Source: G963669295 sp963669295 (lineage in GTDB: Bacteria; Bacteroidota; Bacteroidia; Flavobacteriales_D; CALLUQ01). Taken from it: a DNA stretch of 64,000 nt. Shown here piece by piece: positions 8,293-16,102 of the stretch (position 1 is the first letter of the stretch; each line of letters starts with the position of its first letter). The position numbers were made by a program, and so were the translations under genes. Below the pieces are notes generated by a model that was not told where the DNA came from, searched no databases, and worked only from the letters and a program-made list of their open reading frames with translations. The stretch lies in contig OY769938.1 of the NCBI GenBank assembly GCA_963669295.1, positions 868,001 through 932,000 of the forward strand, written 5' to 3'.

Positions 8293-9807
8293 TTATACTC
8301 CAAACACCCACCCAATTAAGGTAAATGCCACCATGGTAATAATGGCTACACCAATGAGGTTGAGCCATATTCCTGCCCGCATCATGTCTTTTATTTTCAG
8401 CTTTTCGCTGCCAAACACAATGGTATTGGGAGGAGTAGCCACAGGCAACATAAATGCACACGAAGCCGACAGCACCACCGGAATAAATAATTGCAGCGGA
8501 TGTACATCAATGTTTTGAGATAGCGAAAACAAAATGGGCAACACCAATAAGGTAGAGGCCGTATTAGAAGTTAGCTCTGTTAAAAAGGTCATGCCCAAAC
8601 ACAAAATCAATACCATCAACACAGGCGGCCATGTGCCCATTACTTCCATGTGGCTGGCCAACCAATTGGAAAACCCTGAAGCTTCAAACGATCGCGCCAA
8701 TGCAAAACCTCCTCCAAACAAAAAGATAATGCCCAACGGTAAGCGTTTCACATCGTTCCAGGTAATGAGGTTGGTTCCGGGTTGTTTTGAAGGAAACAAA
8801 AACAAGGTACATGCCACCAACATGGCGATGGCACTTTCTTTAATGAACCCCTTTTCGGGCAATAGGTTCGACCATCCCGGCAAGGTAGCATCACCAATAG
8901 CCAGGTCTTTCCTGAAAAACCACAACAATACGGTTGCTACAAAGAAAAACGACAATACCTTTTCTTCATAGGTCATCTTGCCCAGCTTTTTATATGCTAC
9001 CCGGCAAAAGTCGATGCTGATGTTTTCGCTGCGAAAGCTCTTGCGGTACATGAAACGCAACAGCAGAAAACACACCACAAATAGCACGATGCTTGTTGGC
9101 AATCCAAACATGAACCAATTGGCAAAATCAATGTCGGGCAGTGTGGGGTATTTCTCATTGAAAAAATCCATGAACACAAAATTGGGAGCAGTACCAATGA
9201 GGGTAGCAATGCCTCCCACCGACGATGCGTAGGCCAACCCGAGCAAAAATGGGGTGGCCAGTTTACTTTTATTGCTTTGTTGAAACGCTTCAATTTGCTG
9301 CACCACCGCCAGCACTGCTGGCAGCAGCAGGGTAACCGTAGCGGTATTCATGATCCACATCGACAGCAAGTAGCTGGCCAGCATAAAACCAAACAATATG
9401 CGAGCGGGTGTAGCACCCACCAATAAAATAATGCGCAGGGCTATGCGCTTATGCAAGTTCCAACGCTCCAATCCGAAAGCAATTAAAAAGCCCCCTACAA
9501 ACAAAAAGATGACCTCTTTCATGTACAAAGGAGCCACTTCAGTAACGGGCATCACGCCTAAAAACGGGAACACAAATACGGGCAACAGTGCTGTATAATA
9601 GATGTTTACTGCCTCTAAAATCCACCACACAGCAATCCATGTAGCTACCCCAGCTGCCTTGGCCATGATATTGCTTTCAGCCAGGTTTTGGGGCAACGTG
9701 CCTTTAAAATCTTCACTAATGTATTGCGAAGCATCTACCTCCGGAAAGAGGAAGTATACCAACAACCCCAGTAACGGGCCAGCCAGAATTTTCAATTGCT
9801 TGATCAC
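8293..9807 (-). CDS. DASS/SLC13-family anion (dicarboxylate) symporter
   Basis: 504 residues with about a dozen hydrophobic segments. The two Ser-Asn-Thr-type motifs that bind sodium and carboxylate in the DASS (divalent anion:Na+ symporter) family are visible: WIMNTATVTLLLPAV (with Met in place of Ser) and ELTSNTASTLLVLPI. GTAPNFVF is also typical. It is predicted to import dicarboxylates such as succinate or aspartate; sulfate cannot be excluded. It starts with GTG, overlapping by one base the stop of the asparaginase-like gene, so the two form an operon that could link aspartate production and transport. Confidence 0.87.
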   Translation of the reverse strand: MIKQLKILAGPLLGLLVYFLFPEVDASQYISEDFKGTLPQNLAESNIMAKAAGVATWIAVWWILEAVNIYYTALLPVFVFPFLGVMPVTEVAPLYMKEVIFLFVGGFLIAFGLERWNLHKRIALRIILLVGATPARILFGFMLASYLLSMWIMNTATVTLLLPAVLAVVQQIEAFQQSNKSKLATPFLLGLAYASSVGGIATLIGTAPNFVFMDFFNEKYPTLPDIDFANWFMFGLPTSIVLFVVCFLLLRFMYRKSFRSENISIDFCRVAYKKLGKMTYEEKVLSFFFVATVLLWFFRKDLAIGDATLPGWSNLLPEKGFIKESAIAMLVACTLFLFPSKQPGTNLITWNDVKRLPLGIIFLFGGGFALARSFEASGFSNWLASHMEVMGTWPPVLMVLILCLGMTFLTELTSNTASTLLVLPILFSLSQNIDVHPLQLFIPVVLSASCAFMLPVATPPNTIVFGSEKLKIKDMMRAGIWLNLIGVAIITMVAFTLIGWVFGV

Positions 9808-10868
9808 TACTCTTCGTCGTAAATGCCTATTTCAGTAGTACCATCGGCTTTGATATAGCCACGATACATGCCTCGCGTATTAAAGGGCATGGCAACATTG
9901 CCTTCTTTATCTACAGCAATTACTCCTCCTTTTCCTTCTACTGCTTTCAGCTTTTTATGAATCACCTCATCAGCAGCCTCTTGCAGCGATAATTTTTTGT
10001 ATTCCATCAATGCCGAAATATCGTATGCTACCAGGTAACGCATAAAATACTCGCCATGGCCAGTGCTTGATACTGCACAGGTACTGTTATTGGCGTAGGT
10101 GCCTGCCCCAATAATGGGTGAGTCGCCTACCCTGTTGAAACGTTTGTTGGTCATCCCTCCTGTAGAGGTTGCTGCCGCCAGGTTGCCGTGTTTATCTAAT
10201 GCTACTGCACCTACAGTACCGAACTTTTTATCCAGGTCGATGTTCACATTGAATTCTATTTCCGAACTATCGGGCAAGGCATATCCCTGGTCTTCATCAT
10301 GATCGAGCGAAGTTTTTTCTTTGTTTTGCAATCGCTTTAACTGTTGCAACCTGTTTTGGGTGCCGAAGTATGATGGGTCTACTATTTCCAGCCCTTGCTT
10401 TTTCGCAAATTCATCTGCTCCTTCGCCAGTAAGCAATACATGCTCTGATTGTTCCAACACCATTCGCGCTCCTTTCACTGGGTTTTTGATGCGCATTGCT
10501 CCTGCTACTGCTCCGGCATTCAATGTGCCACCATCCATCATGGAAGCATCCATTTCGTTGGTTTCGTTATTGGTATATACCGCTCCTTTTCCTGCGTTGA
10601 ACAACGGTGAATCTTCCATCACTACAATGGCTGCTTCCACCGCCTTCAGGCTTGTTCCGCCACTTCCCAACACCTTGTAGCCGGCTTGTAATGCTTCCTG
10701 CAACTTCGCTTGATAAGCCGCTTCCTTTTCAGGTGTCATGTTCTTTTTTAAAATGGTGCCAGCTCCACCATGAATTACCAATACGAAGTTTTCGGTTGTA
10801 TTATCTTGCGCCATAATAGAAGAGGTTAAGGACAGCAAAAGTAGTATGAGTAAAGGTCTCATAAGCAT
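9807..10868 (-). CDS. Isoaspartyl peptidase / L-asparaginase (Ntn-hydrolase)
   Basis: 353 residues with a signal peptide (MRPLLILLLLSLTSSIMAQ; the second Met at codon 3 is the better start), so the enzyme is exported. Plant-type asparaginases cleave themselves in front of a threonine that becomes the nucleophile; here it is T218 in KKFGTVGAVALD. Other family segments are VIHGGAGT, NAGKGAVYTNNETNEMDASMMDG and GTYANNSTCAVSSTGHGE. It hydrolyses beta-aspartyl peptides and asparagine. It is followed with a 1-base overlap by a dicarboxylate symporter gene. Confidence 0.9.
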   Translation of the reverse strand: MLMRPLLILLLLSLTSSIMAQDNTTENFVLVIHGGAGTILKKNMTPEKEAAYQAKLQEALQAGYKVLGSGGTSLKAVEAAIVVMEDSPLFNAGKGAVYTNNETNEMDASMMDGGTLNAGAVAGAMRIKNPVKGARMVLEQSEHVLLTGEGADEFAKKQGLEIVDPSYFGTQNRLQQLKRLQNKEKTSLDHDEDQGYALPDSSEIEFNVNIDLDKKFGTVGAVALDKHGNLAAATSTGGMTNKRFNRVGDSPIIGAGTYANNSTCAVSSTGHGEYFMRYLVAYDISALMEYKKLSLQEAADEVIHKKLKAVEGKGGVIAVDKEGNVAMPFNTRGMYRGYIKADGTTEIGIYDEE

Positions 10869-10939
10869 ACGGGTTCTCGTTTAAATTAACTAATTTTCGT
10901 GCCACTACGCTTACAGTATAAATGTGAAGTTAACCAAAA

Positions 10940-11722
10940 TTGATTGGAGTGCAATCGCTCAAATATTTAAAATACCAACTTTTTGCTGATACCAAATACA
11001 AGGTACACTCCCCGTTTGTATTTGAATTGCTTACGGAAGTGATTCAGCATAAAGATGCTTATTATGCTTATCAAGACATTGAGCGGCTGCGCCAGCAACT
11101 GCTATCATCGAAAGCAACCATTACGGTAAACGATCTTGGTGCTGGCTCCAGGGTATTTAAAAGCGATCAGCGAAAAGTGAGTGCCATTGCACAGCATTCG
11201 TTGGCACCACCAAAGTATGCCCAGCTGCTTTTTAGGCTGGTCAACCACTTCAAGCCACAAACCCTATTGGAACTGGGCACTTCGTTGGGTATTACTACCC
11301 TTTACCTGGCAGCACCCAACAGCAAGGCCACTGTATACACCCACGAAGGTTGTGCGGCTACACTGGAAGTAGCACAGCAAAATTTCGATCAAATGCAGCA
11401 ACAAAACATTGTAGCTGTTCAGGGCAACTTCAACGATACCTTACCACAAACATTGCAGCAACTTCAACAACTCGACTTCGCCTTTATTGATGGCAACCAC
11501 AGCAAGGCTCCTACTCTTGCTTATTTTGAGCAATGCCTTACCAAAGTACACAACAACAGTGTACTGGTATTCGACGACATTCACTGGTCGGCCGAAATGG
11601 AAGCAGCATGGCACATCATTCAACAACACCCAACAGTAACGGTAACCATCGACTTGTTTCGTATGGGGTTGGTGTTTTTTAGAAAAGAGCAGGAAAAGGA
11701 ACATTTTACCATCCGATTTTAA
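10940..11722 (+). CDS. Class I SAM-dependent O-methyltransferase-like protein
   Basis: About 260 residues. The SAM-binding motif I is LLELGTSLGITTLYLA; the acidic motif after strand 4 is LDFAFIDGNHSKAPTLAYFE and the next strand is VLVFDDIHWSAEME. This pattern matches the O-methyltransferase-3-like group. The N-terminal KYKVHSPFVFELLTEVI stretch recurs in Bacteroidota homologues. The substrate is unknown. The start is uncertain: TTG at 10940 or GTG at 10949. It lies 12 bases upstream of an ABC ATPase gene and is probably co-transcribed with it. Confidence 0.8.
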   Translation: MIGVQSLKYLKYQLFADTKYKVHSPFVFELLTEVIQHKDAYYAYQDIERLRQQLLSSKATITVNDLGAGSRVFKSDQRKVSAIAQHSLAPPKYAQLLFRLVNHFKPQTLLELGTSLGITTLYLAAPNSKATVYTHEGCAATLEVAQQNFDQMQQQNIVAVQGNFNDTLPQTLQQLQQLDFAFIDGNHSKAPTLAYFEQCLTKVHNNSVLVFDDIHWSAEMEAAWHIIQQHPTVTVTIDLFRMGLVFFRKEQEKEHFTIRF

Positions 11723-11734
11723 TACCTTTGAATC

Positions 11735-12442
11735 ATGGACGCCATCATTGAAATACGCGACATTTTCAAAACTTATACCATCGGCACCGAAAAGGTGCAT
11801 GCCTTAAATGGCGTGTCGCTCGACATTGGTGAAAATGAATATGTAGCCCTGATGGGTCCCTCAGGATCGGGCAAATCTACTTTGATGAATGTGTTGGGAT
11901 GCCTCGACTCGCCCACTAGTGGTAAATACGTACTAAACGGCACCGATGTAAGTGAATTGGATGATAACCGCCTGGCAGAAATTCGCAACAAAGAAATTGG
12001 CTTTGTATTTCAAACATTTAACCTACTGCCCCGCTACTCGGCACTTGAAAATGTTGGCTTACCTTTAATTTATGCTGGAACCAGCAAGGAAGATCGGCAA
12101 GCCAGAGCACAAGAAGTATTGGAAATGGTGAACCTGGGCGACCGCATCAAGCACAAGCCCAACGAACTTTCGGGAGGGCAACGCCAACGTGTGGCTGTGG
12201 CGCGAGCATTGGTCAATAAGCCATCTATCATTTTAGCCGATGAGCCTACTGGTAACCTCGATTCCAAAACCTCGCACGAAATCATGGCCCTCTTTAACGA
12301 GATTCATGCCAATGGCAACACCATTATTCTTGTTACACATGAAGAAGATATTGCCCAGCACGCCCATCGTATTGTACGATTGCGCGACGGAAAAATTGAA
12401 ACCGATGTGCAAAACACCCCAATTACTGCAACTACTGCTTGA
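11735..12442 (+). CDS. ABC transporter ATP-binding protein (MacB/LolD type)
   Basis: 235 residues. The Walker A is GPSGSGKST, the signature is LSGGQRQRVAVARAL, the Walker B is IILADEPTG, and the switch histidine is in ILVTHEEDIA. The NEYVALMGPSGSGKSTLMNV and FVFQTFNLLPRYSALENV stretches are typical of the MacB/LolD/FtsE branch, which drives export or extraction from the outer leaflet of the inner membrane. No permease gene is adjacent, so the partner must be encoded elsewhere. Confidence 0.88.
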   Translation: MDAIIEIRDIFKTYTIGTEKVHALNGVSLDIGENEYVALMGPSGSGKSTLMNVLGCLDSPTSGKYVLNGTDVSELDDNRLAEIRNKEIGFVFQTFNLLPRYSALENVGLPLIYAGTSKEDRQARAQEVLEMVNLGDRIKHKPNELSGGQRQRVAVARALVNKPSIILADEPTGNLDSKTSHEIMALFNEIHANGNTIILVTHEEDIAQHAHRIVRLRDGKIETDVQNTPITATTA

Positions 12443-12495
12443 TTTTTGACTTCAACTGTTCTAATTTGCGGCACAAGAATTGTAGCTCATTGACC

Positions 12496-13140
12496 ATGAT
12501 TCGCTTTTATTTCATTGTACTCTTTATCGCCAGCCTATCGCCCGTATTGGCACAATCGTCTTTTTATGTGTTAACCGAAAAAGGCAAGGTATTTAAAGAC
12601 GGGCAAAAGATTGATGATGGCTATGGCGCTCAAGACATTACTGCCAGTGGTAACCATTGGTATGTACTTACTGCAGCGGGGAAGGTGTTTAAGAATGGGG
12701 AAAAAGTGGATGACGGATGGCTTGCCGCCAAAGCTATTGCAGCGCAAGGAGATGATGTATACATTCTTACCAAAGGAGGCGAATTGTATAAAAACGGAAA
12801 GAAGATTGACGATGGCTATTCGGGCAAAGACATTGCCGTAGGTAGTGATGGTTGGTACCTCCTTACCAGAGGAGGAAAAGTATTTAAGAACGGAAAAAAC
12901 ATTGATGAAGGCTATGGGCCTAAAGCCATTGCCGCCAGCGGTAACGATTGGTATGTACTCACACAAAAAGGCAAGGTGTTTAAGAACGGTCAAAAAATTG
13001 ACGAAGGATATACCGGCATAGACATTGCAGCTCATGGCAACGATTGGTATGTGCTTACCAAGGCAGGCAAAGTCTTTAAAAATGGTACTATGATCGACGA
13101 TGGCTACGGCTCTCATACCATCGCTGCTGGATCAAAGTAA
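12496..13140 (+). CDS. Secreted six-repeat protein (YVLT..GKVFKNG..IDDGYG repeats)
   Basis: About 214 residues. After a signal peptide (IRFYFIVLFIASLSPVLAQ) the whole protein consists of six tandem units of about 32 residues, each of the form YVLT--GKVFKNG--IDDGYG--IAA-GN-W. Regular short strands suggest a beta-propeller or beta-solenoid, but no catalytic residue or known family name can be given. The frame is open from 12439, overlapping the ABC gene; ATG at 12496 is preferred because the signal peptide follows directly. No T9SS sorting domain is present. Confidence 0.8.
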   Translation: MIRFYFIVLFIASLSPVLAQSSFYVLTEKGKVFKDGQKIDDGYGAQDITASGNHWYVLTAAGKVFKNGEKVDDGWLAAKAIAAQGDDVYILTKGGELYKNGKKIDDGYSGKDIAVGSDGWYLLTRGGKVFKNGKNIDEGYGPKAIAASGNDWYVLTQKGKVFKNGQKIDEGYTGIDIAAHGNDWYVLTKAGKVFKNGTMIDDGYGSHTIAAGSK

Positions 13141-13544
13141 CTCCCCTTCCATTATTCAAAACAAGTGCAACGCTGACCTTCAGCAGTTCAATTGCGATGT
13201 TATTTTCCTCAACGTCGAGCATATTTTCCTCAACATTGGAGATCAGTATGTTGAACGTTGACCTTCGTACTCCTCAACTGCGCTTCATACGAGTTAACGT
13301 TGACGTTCGAAAGGTGAAGCTTCGGGATGGACATGGTGTTGATTGACCTGCTAAAGGGATGCCGCGAGCATTTTACGCCCACTGTTGAGCATCTTATGCT
13401 CGAGCAAGAGGATCGGAAGATGAACAGATATCTTATAGAAGCACAAGATTGCGCCTGGGTAACCTCAAACTTGAGGTTACCGATCTCCAAATTTGATCTT
13501 ATATAAGCTCAAATTTCCGCGAAAAAAAAGGAAATTCGTTTTTT
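13141..13544. other. Repeat- and hairpin-rich spacer, no gene seen
   Basis: No credible gene on either strand. The spacer holds a perfect 10-bp-arm hairpin (13458-13481, GGTAACCTCA / TGAGGTTACC), a smaller hairpin GAGCAT/ATGCTC (13387-13401), and an AAATTTGA/TCAAATTT pair (about 13489-13516). It also has an A8...T8 pair near 13522-13546 and several degenerate copies of AACGTTGACCTTC (about 13170-13310). It sits between convergent genes and may contain terminators for both. Confidence 0.55.
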
Positions 13545-14876
13545 TTACTGCACCGCTTCTTCTTTGCACCGATCGGGCAAATTGTCTTTTTGATAGTCGG
13601 GCAGGTCTGCAGTAATGACTTTCAATTTTTCGCAGGTAAGGTGTTTGCCCAGGAAATCGAATACCGAATAGTCAAAATCCTGGCGACACAACTCGGTATA
13701 GCGCTCCAGTACCAACTGCTGCAATACCGGCCCAAGGTTTTCGTATTGATCCATGTATAAATCTTGATCGGAGTACGACAAATCGTGAAACACCTCATCA
13801 CCTAGCAAAAGTTCAATCGATGCTTTGAAGTTGGACGAATCACCGCGCTCTAGCAAGTATTTAAAGGCTCCTTCCATTTGTCCGTATTCGCTGTCTACCG
13901 GCACTGTAGTAATCAACGTGTTGGCACGCTGCTGCAATTTTGCTGCAATTGCTTTTCCGTTCGACTGTGTAGCATTCACCCGCTGTTCAAAGTAATCTTC
14001 TGCCTGCCAATCGCCTGGCCACAATTGCATAAATGCTACATCAGCACTGTCGTATACCAGCTGGTCGTTGAAATAAAAAACCATGTCGGTAATGTCGTTA
14101 TTCACCTCCTTTTTCCGCAGCAGGCTCAACAGTTTTTGCTGCATGTTGCTTTTCCACTCTGCCGAAGCCTTGCTATTTGCTGCCACGCGCTCTTTTGCAA
14201 GGCAAGAGCCTGCCAGGTAAGAATTCGGCCACTCTTCCAGCAACACAAAATCCAATGCACTACCCGGGTCTTGTGCTGCAATGGCCAACTCAAAATAATG
14301 GTCGTTATCGCCTGCACCTCCATTCATAAAATCATAATCATCCAGCCCTTTAAGTGCCATGCTCATGTTATCGCTACGAATCAACAAACGAGCTATTTCT
14401 TCCGGAGTATCTACGTGGTCCCAGTTAAAATCGTCGATGTATACGGTAGATGGTTCAAAATAGGCTGCAAAAGGCACTCCCTTTTCCAACAAGTGAAAAA
14501 CGTCTACCACTTTTTTATCGAGTGCTATGGCAAAGTGTTTTTTATCGGGCGAAAATGCTACCTCAAACCTTGGCAACGCATCTTCGGGCTCATCCTCGTA
14601 TTCAGCAGGCAGCAGCGCTACCTCTTTCATTGTTGGTCTTCCTGCCAGCTTCACATCGAAACGCATGTGGTAGCTGTAAGAATTTTGTCGACGCAAGTAA
14701 TGGGTATTCGACTCGATTAATTTTGCCGTTACCTCCACCTTCTGTCCAGCGATGGTACGTGTTTCGCTTTCATCATCTACTACAGCATGAGTGGTACATC
14801 CTCGCTTGCAACCAACCGCCACCAATACCAGCAACAGCAATAACCAAATTTTGGGGGTAAAAACAGTTCGATCCAT
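13545..14876 (-). CDS. Putative lipoprotein of unknown function
   Basis: 443 residues. A short N-terminus is followed by a hydrophobic stretch ending in a lipobox (LLVLVAVGC, Cys at about residue 23), so it should be lipidated and exported. The rest is soluble, acidic and mixed alpha/beta, with no motif I recognise. It is transcribed away from the adenosyltransferase gene; their starts are 100 bases apart, so the promoters are back to back. Confidence 0.72.
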   Translation of the reverse strand: MDRTVFTPKIWLLLLLVLVAVGCKRGCTTHAVVDDESETRTIAGQKVEVTAKLIESNTHYLRRQNSYSYHMRFDVKLAGRPTMKEVALLPAEYEDEPEDALPRFEVAFSPDKKHFAIALDKKVVDVFHLLEKGVPFAAYFEPSTVYIDDFNWDHVDTPEEIARLLIRSDNMSMALKGLDDYDFMNGGAGDNDHYFELAIAAQDPGSALDFVLLEEWPNSYLAGSCLAKERVAANSKASAEWKSNMQQKLLSLLRKKEVNNDITDMVFYFNDQLVYDSADVAFMQLWPGDWQAEDYFEQRVNATQSNGKAIAAKLQQRANTLITTVPVDSEYGQMEGAFKYLLERGDSSNFKASIELLLGDEVFHDLSYSDQDLYMDQYENLGPVLQQLVLERYTELCRQDFDYSVFDFLGKHLTCEKLKVITADLPDYQKDNLPDRCKEEAVQ

Positions 14877-14948
14877 GGTTCCAAATTACACATTTGCTGG
14901 GTTTCACGCAATCCTTCTAATTCCTGCCTCGTCAACCAAACTTTCCGC

Positions 14949-14956
14949 TATCTTTG
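14949..14956 (+). promoter_or_regulatory. -7 box upstream of the adenosyltransferase gene
   Basis: TATCTTTG matches TAnnTTTG, 20 bases before the ATG at 14977. No clear -33 element. Confidence 0.45.
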
Positions 14957-14976
14957 TTTACCGTAAACACAACCCC

Positions 14977-15525
14977 ATGAAAGTATACACAAAAAGAGGT
15001 GATCAGGGCGAAACATCATTGATTGGAGGCACCCGGGTAGCCAAACACCACATCCGTATTGAAGCTTATGGCACTGTAGATGAGCTCAACTCATACATTG
15101 GCTTGATTCGCGATCAAGACATCAATGCTGACTACAAACAGGCACTGATTGAAATACAAGATCGACTGTTTACCATAGGAGCTTCCCTGGCTTCCGACCC
15201 CGATAAATCGAAAATGAAAATTCCCGACCTCAACAATGCCGACATCGAATACCTGGAGCAACACATGGACAAGATGGATGAAGCATTGCCCGAAATGCGC
15301 TCGTTTGTATTACCGGGAGGCCATACCACTGTGTCTTATTGTCATATTGCTCGATGTGTATGCAGAAGAGCAGAACGCATTGCCATTCACCTCGCTTCCG
15401 AAAGTTTTGTAGCCGATGAAGTGATCAAATACCTCAACCGTTTGTCGGATTATTTGTTCGTTTTGAGCAGAAAATTGACCCTCGATTTAAACGCAGAAGA
15501 GGTTCCATGGACCCCAAGGATGTAA
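14977..15525 (+). CDS. PduO-type cob(I)alamin adenosyltransferase
   Basis: 182 residues, the usual size of the PduO/MMAB family. The N-terminal ATP-binding motif is KVYTKRGDQGETSLIGG, followed by IRIEAYGTVDELNSYIG. The middle has FVLPGG and ARCVCRRAER, and the C-terminus has YLNRLSDYLFVLSR. The enzyme transfers the adenosyl group of ATP to reduced corrinoid, making coenzyme B12. The frame is open from 14791, but only ATG at 14977 gives the conserved N-terminus and it sits behind a -7 box. No other B12 gene is in the window. Confidence 0.9.
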   Translation: MKVYTKRGDQGETSLIGGTRVAKHHIRIEAYGTVDELNSYIGLIRDQDINADYKQALIEIQDRLFTIGASLASDPDKSKMKIPDLNNADIEYLEQHMDKMDEALPEMRSFVLPGGHTTVSYCHIARCVCRRAERIAIHLASESFVADEVIKYLNRLSDYLFVLSRKLTLDLNAEEVPWTPRM

Positions 15526-15656
15526 AACACCCATGCAAACACCTGATTTTCAGGTTAATAAAAAACCTATTCAATTCAGAAAAAAATTTGTTGTTTTTGT
15601 AAACAAAAAATATATTTTTGCGTTATCATAAAAGGTAACATTTAAACAGTAGGGCT

Positions 15657-15878
15657 ATGTATTGGACATTAGAGTTAGCTTCATACCTGGAGGATGCACC
15701 ATGGCCCGCTAGTAAAGATGAATTAATAGATTATGCCATGCGTGCAGGTGCACCGTTAGAAGTGGTAGAAAACCTCCAGGAAATAGAGGATGAAGGCGAA
15801 GTGTACGAGACGATCGAAGAAATTTGGCCTGATTATCCTACAAAAGAAGATTTCTTTTTTAACGAAGACGAATATTAA
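15657..15878 (+). CDS. DUF2795 domain protein
   Basis: 73 residues, acidic. It matches the small DUF2795 family (ELASYLEDAPWPASKDELIDYAMRAGAP followed by VVENLQEIEDEGEVYETIEEIW). Function unknown. A T-rich promoter-like stretch with TTTG at 15587-15590 and TATTTTTG at 15613-15620 precedes it, and a strong terminator follows, so it is a single-gene transcript. Confidence 0.88.
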   Translation: MYWTLELASYLEDAPWPASKDELIDYAMRAGAPLEVVENLQEIEDEGEVYETIEEIWPDYPTKEDFFFNEDEY

Positions 15879-15899
15879 TCGTTAGAGATCGAAAGACCT

Positions 15900-15932
15900 C
15901 AACCCAGACCGGAAACGCGTCTGGGTTTTTTT
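15900..15932 (+). terminator. Terminator after the DUF2795 gene
   Basis: AACCCAGAC / GTCTGGGTT with an 8-base loop, followed by a T run. Confidence 0.88.
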
Positions 15933-16061
15933 ATGTCCTTATGTCAAGTTGTCAGCAAAAATGCCCCGGTACGGTTTCTGCAATAACGAGCAGTAAGCAA
16001 ATAAAGGGAGCTTGATGGTGAAAGAGGTAGCAAAAACGCCTCGTTCTTCGAGAAATTAAAC

Positions 16062-16069
16062 TATTTTTG
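16062..16069 (+). promoter_or_regulatory. -7 box of secA
   Basis: TATTTTTG matches TAnnTTTG, 33 bases before the secA ATG. Confidence 0.45.
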
Positions 16070-16102
16070 TTCTCCTTACATTTTTAAGCAAAATTAACAA
16101 GC

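Noticed and set aside
11735..12442. Complete LolCDE or MacAB system
   Set aside because: Only the ATPase is present; no permease or membrane-fusion gene lies on either side.
12496..13140. Regular repeats in DNA, possible CRISPR array
   Set aside because: They are translated repeats of about 96 bases with variable sequence, one continuous reading frame with a signal peptide; no constant short repeat with unique spacers.
13878..14720. A 280-codon open frame on the plus strand opposite the lipoprotein gene
   Set aside because: It is entirely antisense to a gene with a clear lipobox and normal composition; its translation is Cys/His-rich without any family pattern.
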